A stretch of DNA of 64,000 bases from Chenggangzhangella methanolivorans (GCF_019797865.1 NZ_CP081869.1:4726501-4790500), one strand, 5' to 3'; positions 24,618-37,997 are shown, numbered from the stretch's first letter. Notes: a model not told the origin generated them from the letters alone. Numbers and translations are program-made.

Positions 24618-24691
24618 TGGCTGGGGGACCTGGATTCGAACCAGGACTAGCGGAGTCAGAGTCCGCGGTTCTACCGTTAAACTATCCCCCA
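24618..24691 (-). tRNA. tRNA-Gln (anticodon CUG)
   Basis: On the minus strand the sequence folds as a cloverleaf: acceptor TGGGGGA paired with TCCCCCA, G discriminator and encoded CCA; D-loop TAGTTTAACGGTAGA; anticodon stem GCGGA/TCCGC with loop CTCTGAC, giving anticodon CTG; and TTCGAAT in the T-loop. The anticodon reads CAG. The 3' end faces the integrase, so this gene is the probable attachment site of the element and has been kept intact. Confidence 0.95.
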
Positions 24692-24833
24692 GCAGGGGCG
24701 CGGTCGGCGATAGTCGCCGGCGAAGGCCGCCGAAGCGTTCTTCGCGTCGCGGCGCATCGTCTAGCGGGTTCGCGGGCGATGGGCAAGGGCGACGGCGCAG
24801 GGCAGGCGTCGCAAATTCACAGTTGCGTGGACA

Positions 24834-24868
24834 AACGCAAACGCCGCCCGGAGGGGTCCAGGCGGCGT
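24834..24868 (-). terminator. Rho-independent terminator of lldP
   Basis: On the minus strand, downstream of lldP, ACGCCGCC (24868-24861) pairs with GGCGGCGT (24848-24841) across a 12-nt loop and is followed by TTTGCGTTT. Position and T-rich tail fit an intrinsic terminator. Confidence 0.7.
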
Positions 24869-24897
24869 CGCGGTCTTTCGGGGCGTTCCGGCGGCCC

Positions 24898-26586
<1,689 letters not shown>

Positions 26587-26891
26587 GGGCTTGTGTCTCC
26601 TGCGCGCTTCGGATGGGCGCGCTTTTTTCAACGCCGGCAGCGCGGCGTCTCCCCGCGCGCGCTGTCGAAGGCCCGATGGTATCCCAAGCGCCCCGCACGA
26701 TCACGCCTCCGTGTAGGTTTTCGGTGGAAATCTCAGGGCGTTCCGGGCGCGCGGCCTCAAAGCCTCCGCCATCGCGTGCTTGCGGCAGGGACGGCCGCTG
26801 CTACAGTCATGGGGAAGACAGCACATGGACCGCCCCGAATCTGCGCCCTTAGCGCGCGCGTTCCGAGCGGCGGTCGAAGGAACGGTCGCAC
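26587..26891. other. Divergent intergenic region of lldP and the Ppx/GppA gene
   Basis: This 305-bp stretch separates two divergently transcribed genes. Apart from the lldP ribosome-binding site (AGGAGA) I see no gene and no clear operator. Confidence 0.4.
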
Positions 26892-27995
26892 GTGACTGAA
26901 ACCACCGCGTCGCTTCGCGACGCAGGCCCAGCGGCCGCGCCGCCCCCGCCGGGGCGATCCGCGGCGGGGGCCGAGCCGGATCAGAGGGCTCCTGCGCGCA
27001 CCTACGCCGCGCTCGACCTCGGCACCAACAATTGCCGCCTGCTGGTCGCGCGGCCCGATCGCGAGCGCGGGTTTCGCGTGGTCGATTCGTTCTCGCGCAT
27101 CGTGCGGCTCGGCGAGGGGCTCGCGCATTCGGGACGCCTGTCCGACGACGCCATCGGCCGCGCGGTGTCGGCGCTCGCCATCTGCCGCGACAAGATGGCG
27201 GCGCGCAGCGTCTCGCGCGCCCGGCTGATCGCCACGGAGGCGTGCCGGCAGGCCGACAACGGCGAAGCCTTCCTCGAGCGCGTGCGCGAGGAGACAGGGC
27301 TCGAGCTCGAGATCATCGACCGCGCGACCGAGGCGCGGCTCGCGGCGGCCGGCTGCGCCTCGCTCGCCGATCCGTCGGCCGGCGGCGTCATCCTGTTCGA
27401 CATCGGCGGCGGATCTTCGGAAGTGGTCTGGCTCGAGCGCAAGCGCGGCGGCGGGTCGGGCGCGCTCTCGATGCGCTCCTGGGCCTCGCTCCCGGTCGGC
27501 GTCGTGACGCTGGCCGAACGGCACGGCGGCGTGAAGGTCACCACGCAAGTCTTCGAGAACATGGTGGCGGAGGTCGAGCGGATGCTCGACGCCTTCCCGG
27601 AGCGCGAGACGCTCGCGGCCTCGCTCAGCGACATCCATTTCCTCGGCACGTCGGGCACGGTGACGACGATCGCCGGCGTCCATCTCGGCCTGCCGCGCTA
27701 CGAGCGGCGTCTCGTCGACGGCCAGTGGATGGCCACCGCCGACGTCACCCGCGTCGTCGAGAGCCTCCGCGAGATGTCCTACGACCAGCGCTGCCAGAAC
27801 CCCTGCATCGGGCCGGACCGCGCCGATCTCGTGCTCGCCGGCTGCGCCATCCTCGAGGCGATCCGGCGCGCCTTTCCGGTCGCGCGGCTGCGGGTCGCCG
27901 ATCGCGGCCTGCGCGAGGGAATTTTGGTCGAGCTGATGCGCGCCGACGGCGTCTGGCGCCGCCGCGGGCCGCGCAGGCGCGGGCGGCGCGGGTGA
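26892..27995 (+). CDS. Exopolyphosphatase / pppGpp phosphatase family protein (Ppx/GppA)
   Basis: The gene has a GTG start and encodes 367 residues with the ASKHA fold of the family: [16 protein letters not shown] (residues 37-52) for phosphate 1, [16 protein letters not shown], and [13 protein letters not shown] (about 165-177) for phosphate 2. It hydrolyses terminal phosphate of polyphosphate or pppGpp; the short length is that of the N-terminal catalytic domain type common in alphaproteobacteria. A proline/alanine-rich N-terminus precedes the domain. It overlaps the rlmE start by four bases, a conserved pairing. Confidence 0.85.
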   Translation: MTETTASLRDAGPAAAPPPPGRSAAGAEPDQRAPARTYAALDLGTNNCRLLVARPDRERGFRVVDSFSRIVRLGEGLAHSGRLSDDAIGRAVSALAICRDKMAARSVSRARLIATEACRQADNGEAFLERVREETGLELEIIDRATEARLAAAGCASLADPSAGGVILFDIGGGSSEVVWLERKRGGGSGALSMRSWASLPVGVVTLAERHGGVKVTTQVFENMVAEVERMLDAFPERETLAASLSDIHFLGTSGTVTTIAGVHLGLPRYERRLVDGQWMATADVTRVVESLREMSYDQRCQNPCIGPDRADLVLAGCAILEAIRRAFPVARLRVADRGLREGILVELMRADGVWRRRGPRRRGRRG

Positions 27996-28744
27996 GCGGG
28001 CAGGGCGGAAAAGGCGGCGGCAAGGGCGCCGGAACGGGAAGCGCGCGGCCGGGCGCGGGCGGCGGAGCGTCGCGCGGACTGGAGGTGCGGGTGCGCACCG
28101 CCAAGAAGCGCAGCCACGCCTCGACCCAGTGGCTCAACCGCCAGCTCAACGATCCCTACGTGCAGGCGGCCAAGCGCGACGGGTTCCGCTCGCGCGCGGC
28201 CTACAAGCTGCTGGAGATCGACGGCAAGAAGCGGCTGTTGAAGCCCAACCAGCGGGTCGTCGACCTTGGCGCGGCCCCCGGCGGCTGGAGCCAGATCGCC
28301 GCAGACCGCGTCGGTTCGACGGAAGGGCGCGGCAAGGTGATCGCGATCGACCTTCTCGAGATCGAGCCGATCCCCGGCGTCGACTTCATGCAGCTCGACT
28401 TTCTCGACGACAATGCGCCGGACATCCTGAAGGAGAAGCTTGGCGGGCAGGCCGACCTCGTGCTGTCGGACATGGCCGCCAACACCACCGGCCATCGCAA
28501 GACCGACCATCTGCGCATCATCGGCCTCGTCGAGGCCGCGGCGCTGTTTGCGAGCGAAGTGCTGGCGCCGGGCGGAGCGTTCCTGGCCAAGGTGTTCCAG
28601 GGCGGCACCGAGGGCGAGCTGCTCGCCGCGCTCAAGCGCGACTTCGCCAAGGTCGAGCATGTGAAGCCGCCCGCGAGCCGCGCGGACTCCGCCGAGCTTT
28701 ATGTGCTGGCGACGGGATTTCGGGGCTCCGGGTCTGAGAGCTGA
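27992..28744 (+). CDS. rlmE: 23S rRNA (uridine-2'-O-)-methyltransferase
   Basis: The GTG at 27992 overlaps the upstream stop. The 250-residue protein has a Gly-rich basic N-terminal tail and then the FtsJ/RrmJ fold: [10 protein letters not shown] with the first catalytic Lys, [14 protein letters not shown] (SAM site, about 88-101), [17 protein letters not shown] with the catalytic Asp, and FLAKVFQGG with the second Lys. It methylates a U of helix 92 in the ribosomal A-loop, using SAM. Confidence 0.92.
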   Translation: MSGQGGKGGGKGAGTGSARPGAGGGASRGLEVRVRTAKKRSHASTQWLNRQLNDPYVQAAKRDGFRSRAAYKLLEIDGKKRLLKPNQRVVDLGAAPGGWSQIAADRVGSTEGRGKVIAIDLLEIEPIPGVDFMQLDFLDDNAPDILKEKLGGQADLVLSDMAANTTGHRKTDHLRIIGLVEAAALFASEVLAPGGAFLAKVFQGGTEGELLAALKRDFAKVEHVKPPASRADSAELYVLATGFRGSGSES

Positions 28745-28756
28745 GGCGGACTGCGT

Positions 28757-28861
28757 GCTTCGAGACGCTTGGCTGGACGCCAAGCTCCTCAGCATGAGGG
28801 CTGTTAGAACATGCACGACGCTCCTCATGCCAAAGCGCCCGCAAAGCGGGCGTCTCGAAGC
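28757..28861. repeat. Intergenic palindromic repeat bounded by GCTTCGAGACGC
   Basis: GCTTCGAGACGC at 28757-28768 and its inverse GCGTCTCGAAGC at 28850-28861 bracket about 80 bp with smaller hairpins (TTGGC...GCCAA; CTCATGC-type words). A single half (GCGTCTCGAAGC) recurs at 30725-30736. This looks like a dispersed REP/RIME-type element of rhizobial genomes. Confidence 0.65.
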
Positions 28862-28920
28862 GCGCAGTTTCGTCCCGCGTTGGACGCGCTAGAATGCCCT
28901 CGTCACCGGAACGTTCAGCC

Positions 28921-29172
28921 ATGGGCGCGGCCTACCAGTTCGACGACCTGATGATCTCCGAGGAGGAGAACTACGCGCTCGGCATCGAGCGCGTCACGGG
29001 CAAGCGCTACATCTCAGTCGACGTGATCGACGGCGACTCGATCTGCCCCTCGCATTACGAGATTTCGGACGCGGAGTTCACGCGCCTGCTGGACGATCCT
29101 GCGTCCGGCCAGGCGCTCGCCCGCCGCTGCAAGGCGGGCGAGGAGGAGGCGCGGCTCATCCGCGAGGGCTAG
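28921..29172 (+). CDS. Hypothetical protein, 83 aa
   Basis: A small acidic protein starts MGAAYQFDDLMISEEENYAL. Its compact composition and lack of membrane segments suggest a cytosolic domain. It lies convergent to sodC. I do not recognise a family. Confidence 0.6.
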   Translation: MGAAYQFDDLMISEEENYALGIERVTGKRYISVDVIDGDSICPSHYEISDAEFTRLLDDPASGQALARRCKAGEEEARLIREG

Positions 29173-29175
29173 GCC

Positions 29176-29676
29176 TCACTTGATCGCCGCGCAGGCGACG
29201 CGGTCGCCGGCGCCGCCGATCGGCTGCGATTTGTGGTCGTCGGCCTTGGCGTGGATGATCAGCGCGCTGCCGTTGGCGTCCTTCAACCCGTCGAGCTTGA
29301 TGAGGCCGGTGAAGAGCTCGACCTTGGCCGAGCCGTCGGCGCCGACGACGAGGTTCGGCAGGTCGCCGGGCTCCGGGCCGTTCGGGTTAAGCAGGCCGTG
29401 CTTGCCTTCGGCGTGGCCGGCGTGGCTGCCGGATTTCTTGTACTGGCCGACGTCGGAGCAGTCGGCGGTCTCGTGGAAGTGGAGGCCGTGCTTGCCGGGC
29501 TCCATCGAGCTGGGCTGGAGCTCGAGCTCCATCAGCACGCCGGACGGCGCTTCGGTGAGCGAGAGGCTGCCGATCGCCTTGCCGTCCTTGCCCATGATCT
29601 CGTAGGCATCTGCGGCGAGCGCGGCCGCCGGGCTCAGGGCGGCGACGAGGAGCGCGGCGGCGATGGTGCGTGTCAT
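29176..29676 (-). CDS. sodC: Cu/Zn superoxide dismutase, periplasmic
   Basis: The start at 29676 is chosen because it gives a clean signal peptide (MTRTIAAALLVAALSPAAAL, cleavage after about residue 22). The mature 144 residues carry GLHFHETADC (Cu-ligand His-x-His and first disulfide Cys), GSHAGHAEGKHG (Zn ligands), a downstream IIHAKADDH and a C-terminal GDRVACAAIK with the second Cys. It removes superoxide in the periplasm. It is transcribed alone. Confidence 0.9.
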   Translation of the reverse strand: MTRTIAAALLVAALSPAAALAADAYEIMGKDGKAIGSLSLTEAPSGVLMELELQPSSMEPGKHGLHFHETADCSDVGQYKKSGSHAGHAEGKHGLLNPNGPEPGDLPNLVVGADGSAKVELFTGLIKLDGLKDANGSALIIHAKADDHKSQPIGGAGDRVACAAIK

Positions 29677-29796
29677 GTCGATCTTCCCGTGTCGTGAAGC
29701 GGCCGGACGCGACGCGCCCGCCATGGGGAAGGCATCGGAGCGCGCCGAGGTTCCGCGGCCTGTTCGTCTCGCGCTTCGCGATGGCGTGAGGCGGGC

Positions 29797-30723
29797 ATGA
29801 GCGACGAGCCGCCGCCTCCGCCCGGGCCCCTGAAGGAGGCGACGCTTCGAGCGGTCTTCGAGGGCGAAGGGATCGGCCTCCACACGGGCCGCGTCTCGAA
29901 GTGCGCGTGCTGCCGGCGCCGGAGGGCCATGGCCGCGTCTTCCGCCGCGTCCTGAATGGCGTGGCTCATGACGTGCCGGCGGTCTGGACCAACCGGCGCT
30001 CGCGGCCGCTCTGCACCGCGCTCCAGCTTGGCGACGGACCGCTGGTTCGCACCGTCGAGCACCTGCTCGCCGCGCTGTCGGCCCATCAGATCGACAATGC
30101 GCTGATCGAGATCGAGGGCGAGGAGCTGCCGATCTTCGACGGCAGCGCCGAGCCGTGGTGCGCGCGCATCCGGGACGCAGGCCGCGTCGAGCAGGCGCGG
30201 GATCGCCGCTATCTGCGGGTCGTCAAGCGCGTGCGCCACCAGGCTGCGGACAAGAAGCAGACCGCAGAACCCGCGCCCGCCTTCGAGCTGCGCTCGGGCA
30301 TCACCCTGTCGAACTTCGGGCAGATGCGGTGGGAAGGGCGGATCGACGCCGAGACCTTCGACCGGGAGCTCGCGGTCTCGCGCTCGTTCGGGCGCATGCG
30401 CTGGGCGATCGTCGGCAGGATCGCCGGGCTGTTCCGCCGCGAGCCGATGCTGCGCGGGGCGAGCCAGAACACCATCGCGGCGCTGGTCGGCAAGAGCGCG
30501 ATCGGCGGCCTGCGCTTTCCCGACGAGCCGGTGCGCCACCGCGCGCTCGACGTGGTTGGCGACCTCGCCCCTCGCGGGGCTCCCGATCGTGGGGCGGATC
30601 ATCGCCATCCGTCCGGGCCACGATGCGAATTTCGGGCTGCTGAAGACCCTCATGACGACGCCGAACGCCTGGGAGGTCGTGACCTACAGGGCCGACGGGA
30701 CCCGGAAGAAGGCGAAGGACTGA
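29797..30723 (+). CDS. LpxC-like UDP-3-O-acyl-N-acetylglucosamine deacetylase (two frameshifts)
   Basis: The sequence begins MSDEPPPPPGPLKEATLRAV and shows FEGEGIGLHTGR, TVEHLLAALSA (zinc His), IFDGSAEPW, and FPDEPVRHRALDVVGDLA (second zinc His and Asp). These are the LpxC landmarks for lipid A synthesis. Frame changes at about 29898-29902 and 30565-30572 split it. After the second break it ends GLPIVGRIIAIRPGHDANFG and a basic tail. At about 307 residues it matches family length, but several positions are unusual (IEGEELPIFDG for the usual VDGPEVPILDG), so a diverged paralogue of the main lpxC is possible. Confidence 0.7.
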
Positions 30724-30724
30724 G

Positions 30725-30736
30725 GCGTCTCGAAGC
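30725..30736. repeat. Half copy of the GCGTCTCGAAGC repeat
   Basis: This matches the right boundary of the repeat at 28757-28861 and extends with GCGCA, as there. It lies between convergent genes. Confidence 0.5.
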
Positions 30737-30748
30737 GCGCACTCCGCT

Positions 30749-32198
30749 TCAGCCGCGCTCGCGCGCCGCCGTCACCGGGTCGGGGCGCGGACCCACATGG
30801 CCCGAAACCTCCTCGCCGGCGTCCGGGGCCATGCGGGCGAAGATGAACACCGACGCCGCCGAAATCAGTCCGATGATCGCGAAGGCGATCGGGAAGTCGC
30901 CCGCCTGAAGCGTCGCGCCGCCGCGCGCGGCGAGAATCGATTCGAGCGCGAGCGCCGCCACGCTGACGCCGACCGACAGCGACAATTGCTGGGCGACGCT
31001 TGCGAGGCTCGTGGCGCCGCTCATCCGCGCCTGGTCGACGTCGGCGTAGCCGAGCGCGTTCACGGCGGTGAACTGGAGCGAACGGAAGAAGCCGCCCACC
31101 AGCAGCGCGACCAGCATCAGGAACGCGGGCGTCGCCGGGGTGAACAGCGCCGGGACCGAGATCATCGATGCGGCGACGAGCGCGTTCGACACCATGACGG
31201 CGCGGAAGCCGAAGCGCTTGAGGATGGGCTTGGCGGTGAAACTTCATCACCAGCGCGCCGAGCGCCGAGGCGAAGGTCAGCATGCCGGACTGGAACGGCG
31301 TCATGCCGAAGCCGAGCTGGAGCATCAGCGGCAGCAGGAAGGGCGCGGCCCCGATGCCGACGCGGAACAGCGAACCGCCGACGATCGCGGCTCGGAACGT
31401 CGGGATGCGGAACAGTTTCAGGTCGAGGATCGGGTGCTCCGCCGTCTCCGCGTGGCGCACGTAGAGCCAGATCGCGCCGGCCCCCACGCCAAGCATCGCG
31501 ACGGCCGCCCAATGGGGCAGGGCGTCGAGGCCGAGCGCGGTCGAGCCCGACACCACCGTGGCGAGGCCGAAGCCGGACAGCAGAAAGCCTTTCGTGTCGA
31601 AGGGGGTCCGTTCCTCGGCGCGCACGTCCGGGATGAACAGCGTCGCGAGCACGAGGCCAAGCGCTGCGATCGGCAGGTTGATCCAAAAGATCCAGCGCCA
31701 GGAGAAATAGGTGGTGATGAAGCCGCCGACCGGGGGGCCGAGCACCGGGCCGATCAGCGCCGGGATGGTGAGCCAGGCGAGCGAGCCGACGAGCTCCGAC
31801 TTCGGCACGGTGCGAAGGATCACGAGGCGTCCGACCGGCACCATCATGGCGCCGCCCATGCCCTGGACGATGCGGGCCGCGATGATCTCGGGCATCGAGG
31901 AGGAGAAGCCCGCAAGCGCCGACCCGAGCGCGAACACGGCGATGGCGGCGCGGAAGACGAGCCGCGCGCCGAGCCGGTCCGCAAGCCAGCCGGACACGGG
32001 AATGAAGATCGCGAGGCTGAGCAGGTAGGAGGTCAGCGCGAGCTTGAGATCGATCGGGTTTTCCCCGAGCTCGCGCGCGATCTCCGGCAGCGAGGTCGCG
32101 AGCACGGTCGAGTCGAGGTTCTCCATGAACAGCGCGCAGGCGACGATCAGGGGAACGAGGATGCGCGCAGGCACGCGTGTGTTGGGGAAGGTGGGCAT
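30749..32198 (-). CDS. MFS multidrug exporter, DHA2 (14-TM) family (one frameshift)
   Basis: It starts MPTFPNTRVPARILVPLIVA. N-terminal FMENLDSTVLATSLPEIA and GWLADRLGARLVF (loop 2-3 motif A) plus GPVLGPPVGGFITTYFSWRW (motif C region) identify a DHA2 drug:H+ antiporter. The frame changes at about 31237-31243 (after ALVMKF, resuming TAKPILKRFGFRAVMVSNAL) and then runs to 30749. Corrected, it is about 483 residues with 14 membrane helices. The substrate is unknown. Confidence 0.85.
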
Positions 32199-32259
32199 CG
32201 GACTGAGCGCGATATAGGGTTGCGCGCGGCGCCAACGACCCGCCGCCGCGCATGCCTGA

Positions 32260-33954
<1,695 letters not shown>

Positions 33955-33963
33955 GGCGCGGCG

Positions 33964-34386
33964 ATGACCGTCCAGGCGGTCCTCGCTCCGCTCTTCGCGC
34001 AGGTTCTGCTGACCTTCGTGCTGCTGGTCGCCATGGGGCGCGCGCGCATCGCGGCGGCGCGCGCCGGCGATGTGAAGGTCGGCCGCGGCTCGCCCCGCGG
34101 CTTCGCCTGGCCCGAAAAGGCCGCGAAGGTCTCGGATTGCTTTCACAACCAGCTCGAGCTGCCGCCGCTGTTCTACGCCGTGGTCACGCTCGCGCTGGTC
34201 ACGAAAACCGCGGATCTCGTTTTCGTCGGCTTGTGCTGGGTGTTCGTCGCGCTTCGCTACCTGCACGCTTTCGAGCACGTCGGGACGAATCGGGTCCGCC
34301 GCCGGTTCAGCCTGTTTCTCGCAGGCGCCATCGCGCTTATGGCGCTCTGGATCTGGTTCGCTCTCAAAGTGTTCATCGGGCTCTAA
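33964..34386 (+). CDS. MAPEG-family membrane protein
   Basis: This 140-residue protein has four predicted membrane helices. The segment FHNQLELPPLFYAVVTLAL between helices 1 and 2 is the hallmark of the MAPEG family (membrane-associated proteins in eicosanoid and glutathione metabolism). It begins nine bases after guaB, so it is probably co-transcribed. Its substrate is unknown. Confidence 0.85.
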   Translation: MTVQAVLAPLFAQVLLTFVLLVAMGRARIAAARAGDVKVGRGSPRGFAWPEKAAKVSDCFHNQLELPPLFYAVVTLALVTKTADLVFVGLCWVFVALRYLHAFEHVGTNRVRRRFSLFLAGAIALMALWIWFALKVFIGL

Positions 34387-34564
34387 GACGTCGTGCGGAT
34401 CCCGTCTGTCCAAGGCCGGACTCAGGCGCTGCAACGCGTTAGTAGATATTTGTTGTCGTCCGACAATATTTCGGACGTCTGATCTCGGGTAAGTAAGAAC
34501 CCTTAGGAGAGGATTTTCGGCGGCCTCGATGCTTGCCGCTCGAAAATCTCTTCAGCATTGTCCG

Positions 34565-34582
34565 CCCCCGTAAATCGGGGGA
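34565..34582 (+). promoter_or_regulatory. Hairpin covering the ribosome-binding site of the RTX gene
   Basis: CCCCCG (34565-34570) and CGGGGG (34576-34581) form a strong stem with a 5-nt loop. The right arm supplies the GGGGGA that would be the ribosome-binding site, seven bases before the ATG at 34589. Folding would hide it, so translation may be conditional. Confidence 0.5.
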
Positions 34583-34588
34583 ACGGAT

Positions 34589-36285
34589 ATGCGAGTGCCC
34601 AAGGCTGCGACCACTTTCCTGCTGTCGACCGTCGGAACGGCTGCGATGCTGGCGCTGTGCTGCGCAGGGGGCGCGGCGGCGGCGGACTTTCCGACCACGC
34701 CCAAGGCCCTGACGGCGCCGGCGGCCGGAACCTCCGACAGCAAGATCAGCGCGGTCGGAACCTCGAGCGGGCTTGTGGTCGCGTGGAACCGGTCTTCGGG
34801 AACCTCCGCCACCATCCTGATCCAGCGTTTCAAGGACGACGGTTCGGCGGTCGGCCAACCGCTGCAGCTTGACGGTCCGGGCTTCGTCGAAGGTCTGCCG
34901 ACGCTGGTCGACCTCGGCCGCGGCAAGGTGGGCGTCGTCTGGAAGGGGCCGAACGCCTCCTTCAGCCCCTCGCTGAAGGGCGCGGTCTACGATGTGGCGA
35001 CCGGCAAGATCGGGGCGATCACTCCCGTGCTTGCGTCTGGCGCCGCGAGCTACATCCACGATCTCGCGCTGCTGAAGAACGGCAAGGTCGCGGTCGTCAC
35101 CCGCAGTTTCGCGACCGGCGGCGAGGACACCACGCTGATCAAGCTCGACGGCGCGATGAAGCCCGTCGGCGCGTCGCGCGTGGTGGAGGACGACGTCTCC
35201 GGACCGTTCGGCGCCGCGAGCTACGAGCAGACCGTGGTGGCAAACGGCTCGGGCGGCGTCGCGATCTTCCGCGCCTCGGACAGCCAGCTCAAGGGCGTGC
35301 CGTTCGACGGCGCGGGCAAGCCCGGAAAGCAGTTCCAGATCAACAGCACGACGATGCCCGCGCTCGACTTCTTCGCTTTCGCGCGCTTCACCGTGAAGGC
35401 CCAGCCCATATCCAATGGCGGATATGTGGTGACCTGGGTGGCCTACGACGCCGGCCAGCAGTTGCGGTTCGACGTCTACGCCCGCGTCTTCGACAGCAAG
35501 GGTAAGGCGGTCGGAAAGGACTTCGTCGTCCACCGCGACGTGTCCGGCGATCAGGCGGAGCCTGAGATCGTGGCGTTCGACAAGGGCTTCGGGATCGGCT
35601 GGCACAACGTCCAGGTGGTCGGCGGCTTCGCCACGCAGCGGATGCGGTTCTTCGACCCCGCCGGCAAGCCGCTGTCCGAGGATCTCGTGACGGAACGCTT
35701 CGGGATCGACGGTCCGAGCGAGATCGCCATCCCCAACAACAACACCGAACACGCGGTCCTGCCCAATGGCGACTTCCTGAAGCTGTTCGCAGCCAATGGC
35801 GGCATCTGGGGCGACCGGATCGCCGCGCTGGCCGTCGGAACGCCGAAGGCGACAAGCTGGCCGCAAAGGCTGCGGCCGCCACGCTGCTCGCGCGCGAAGG
35901 CTCCGACGAGGTGAAGGGCGGCGACGGCGACGACCTGATCGACGGGGGCGAGGACGACGACGTCATCGTCGCCGGCGCGGGCGCCGACCAGATCGCGCCC
36001 GGCGGCGGGAACGACACGATCACGGGCGGGCCGGGCGCGGACGTCTTCATCTTCGCGCCGAAGGGCGGCAAGGACACGATCCTCGACTTCCAGTCGATCG
36101 ACCGCGTCGACGCCTCCGCGTTTCATTACAACGGCCGCGAGGACGTCGTGGCGGCGGCCAAGCAGGTCGGAAAGGACGTGGTGATCACCCTCGTCGACCA
36201 GACCGATCCGAAGGGCGCGAGCGCGACCGTCCGGTTGAAGAAGTACAAGCTCGAGAACTTCACCTCCGCCAACGTCATCCAATAA
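34589..36285 (+). CDS. Exported protein with C-terminal RTX calcium-binding repeats (one frameshift)
   Basis: The N-terminus has a classical signal peptide (hydrophobic LLSTVGTAAMLALCC, then GGAAAADF). Residues about 40-420 form a repetitive beta-rich domain with motifs such as GKVGVVWKG, GKVAVVTRS and GGYVVTWVAYD, like a beta-propeller. A frame change at about 35845-35852 is needed to enter EGDKLAAKAAAATLLAREG and the RTX block VKGGDGDDLIDGGEDDDVI, GAGADQIAPGGGNDTITGGP, then GADVFIFAP and the usual C-terminal domain ending TSANVIQ. RTX repeats bind Ca2+ outside the cell and usually go with type I secretion without a Sec signal, so the combination is odd. No secretion genes are adjacent. Confidence 0.75.
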
Positions 36286-36361
36286 TCGCCGTCGCGCCGT
36301 CGGGGCTTGCAATCGGCGCGGCCCTCGTGCACCTCGCGGGGCTCGCTCCGGAGCCCCGCCG

Positions 36362-37654
36362 ATGACCCCCGCCGCCCATGCGCAAGCCGCGATCGAGGTT
36401 TTGACCGAGATCGAGGAGCGACGCTCTCCCGCCGCCAAGGCGCTCAAGGACTGGGGCGCGGCGCATCGTTTCGCGGGCTCCGGCGACCGCGCGCGCATCG
36501 CGAGCCTGACTTATGACGCGCTTCGCCAGCGCGCCTCGATCGCCTGGCGGATGGGCTCCGACGCCCCGCGGGCGCTTGCGCTCGGGACGCTCGCCTTCGT
36601 GCGCGGGGTCACGGCCGACGGGCTCGCCGCGAGCTTTTCGGGCGACCGCCACGCTCCGGCGGCTCCCGACGAGGCCGAGCGCGCGGCGATCGCCGGCTGC
36701 TCGCTCGACGGCGCGCCGGCCCATGTCGCCGGCGACTATCCGGAGTGGCTCGACGCGGGGCTCGCCGAGGCGTTCGGCGACGATCGCGCGGCCGAGGGAG
36801 CCGCGCTCGCGCAGCGCGCGCCGCTCGATCTTCGGGTCAACGTGCTGAAAGGCGACCGTGACAAGGCGTTGGCGGCGTTGGCTCACCTCAACGCCGAAGC
36901 CACGCCGCTCTCCCCCTTCGGGCTCCGGGTCGCGCTCACCTCCGACGGCCGCGGCCCGCCCGTGCAGGCCGAGCCCGCCTTCCTCAAGGGCCTCGTCGAA
37001 GTGCAGGACGAAGGCTCGCAGCTCGCCGCGCTGCTGGCGGGCGCGGGCGTCGGCGAGCAGGTGGTGGATTTCTGCGCCGGCGCCGGCGGAAAGACCCTGG
37101 CGCTCGGCGCGCAGATGGACAATCGCGGCCAGCTCTACGCCCATGACAGCGACATCCGCCGGCTGGCGCCGATGCACGAGCGGGCCGAGCGCGCGGGGCT
37201 GCGCAATCTCCAGATCCGCTCGCCCCGCGGGGCGAAGGACGTGCTGGCCGATCTCGACGAGCGGGCCGATCTCGTGCTCGTCGACGCGCCCTGCACGGGG
37301 ACGGGCACCTGGCGGCGCAATCCGGACGCCAAGTGGCGCATGCGCCCAGGCGCGCTCGAGCAGCGCATGATCGAGCAGGACGCCGCCCTCGACGCCGCCG
37401 CGCTTCTGGTGCGCCCCGGCGGGCGGCTCGTCTACGTCACCTGTTCGCTGCTGCCGCATGAGAACGGCGCGCGGGTCGCGGCCTTCCGCGAGCGGCGGCC
37501 CGATTTCGCGCCGAGGCCGGCGGCGGAGGCCGCCGCGGCTGTCGGCGCGCCGTCGCTTGCGGCCCATGCGACGGAGGACGGCGCGGCGTTCCTCTTCACC
37601 CCGCGGCGTTCCGGCACCGACGGCTTCTTCGTCGCGATCCTCACGCGCTCTTGA
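36362..37654 (+). CDS. rsmB: RsmB-family rRNA/tRNA (cytosine-5-) methyltransferase
   Basis: This is a 430-residue protein. An N-terminal NusB-like helical part (about 1-150) is followed by the catalytic domain: VQDEGSQLAALLAG, VVDFCAGAGGKTLAL (SAM site), LVDAPCTGTGTWRRNPD (motif IV Cys) and VYVTCSLLPHENGARV (motif VI catalytic Cys). This is the m5C RNA methyltransferase signature; 16S rRNA is the usual RsmB substrate. The gene is intact and sits between guaB and guaA as in related genomes. Confidence 0.85.
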   Translation: MTPAAHAQAAIEVLTEIEERRSPAAKALKDWGAAHRFAGSGDRARIASLTYDALRQRASIAWRMGSDAPRALALGTLAFVRGVTADGLAASFSGDRHAPAAPDEAERAAIAGCSLDGAPAHVAGDYPEWLDAGLAEAFGDDRAAEGAALAQRAPLDLRVNVLKGDRDKALAALAHLNAEATPLSPFGLRVALTSDGRGPPVQAEPAFLKGLVEVQDEGSQLAALLAGAGVGEQVVDFCAGAGGKTLALGAQMDNRGQLYAHDSDIRRLAPMHERAERAGLRNLQIRSPRGAKDVLADLDERADLVLVDAPCTGTGTWRRNPDAKWRMRPGALEQRMIEQDAALDAAALLVRPGGRLVYVTCSLLPHENGARVAAFRERRPDFAPRPAAEAAAAVGAPSLAAHATEDGAAFLFTPRRSGTDGFFVAILTRS

Positions 37655-37706
37655 CGCGGCCGCCCTCGGCGACATCTCCCACAGGACGGGCGAGCCGAGG
37701 GAATTC

Positions 37707-37997
37707 ATGCGCACCATCAGAGGGTTTCTGGAGCTGATCGGCGTTCTGGTCGTGCTCGTCGCCGGGTACTGGATCTGGTACGCGAACTGGGGTCCGAACC
37801 CGAACGACCGGATCGGGACCACGGTGGCGGAGGTCCTGCCGCCCGCGTTCAAGAACTGGGGCTGCGGCAAGCTTTCGGCGCGCTTCGCCGCCGAGGCGCC
37901 GTCGGTCTGCAGCCCGGCCGCGTCGCCGACGAGCCCGCCCGCGACGCCGAACGCCGCGCCCGGAGAGCCGGCGTCGCCGGGCGGCGGACGGCTCTGA
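37707..37997 (+). CDS. Small single-pass membrane protein
   Basis: It starts MRTIRGFLELIGVLVVLVAG after CGAGGG. The 96-residue protein has one N-terminal hydrophobic helix, then a short region with two Cys (GCGKLSARF, PSVCSP) and a Pro/Ala/Ser-rich tail. It is probably inner-membrane anchored with a periplasmic tail. Function is unknown. Confidence 0.65.
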   Translation: MRTIRGFLELIGVLVVLVAGYWIWYANWGPNPNDRIGTTVAEVLPPAFKNWGCGKLSARFAAEAPSVCSPAASPTSPPATPNAAPGEPASPGGGRL

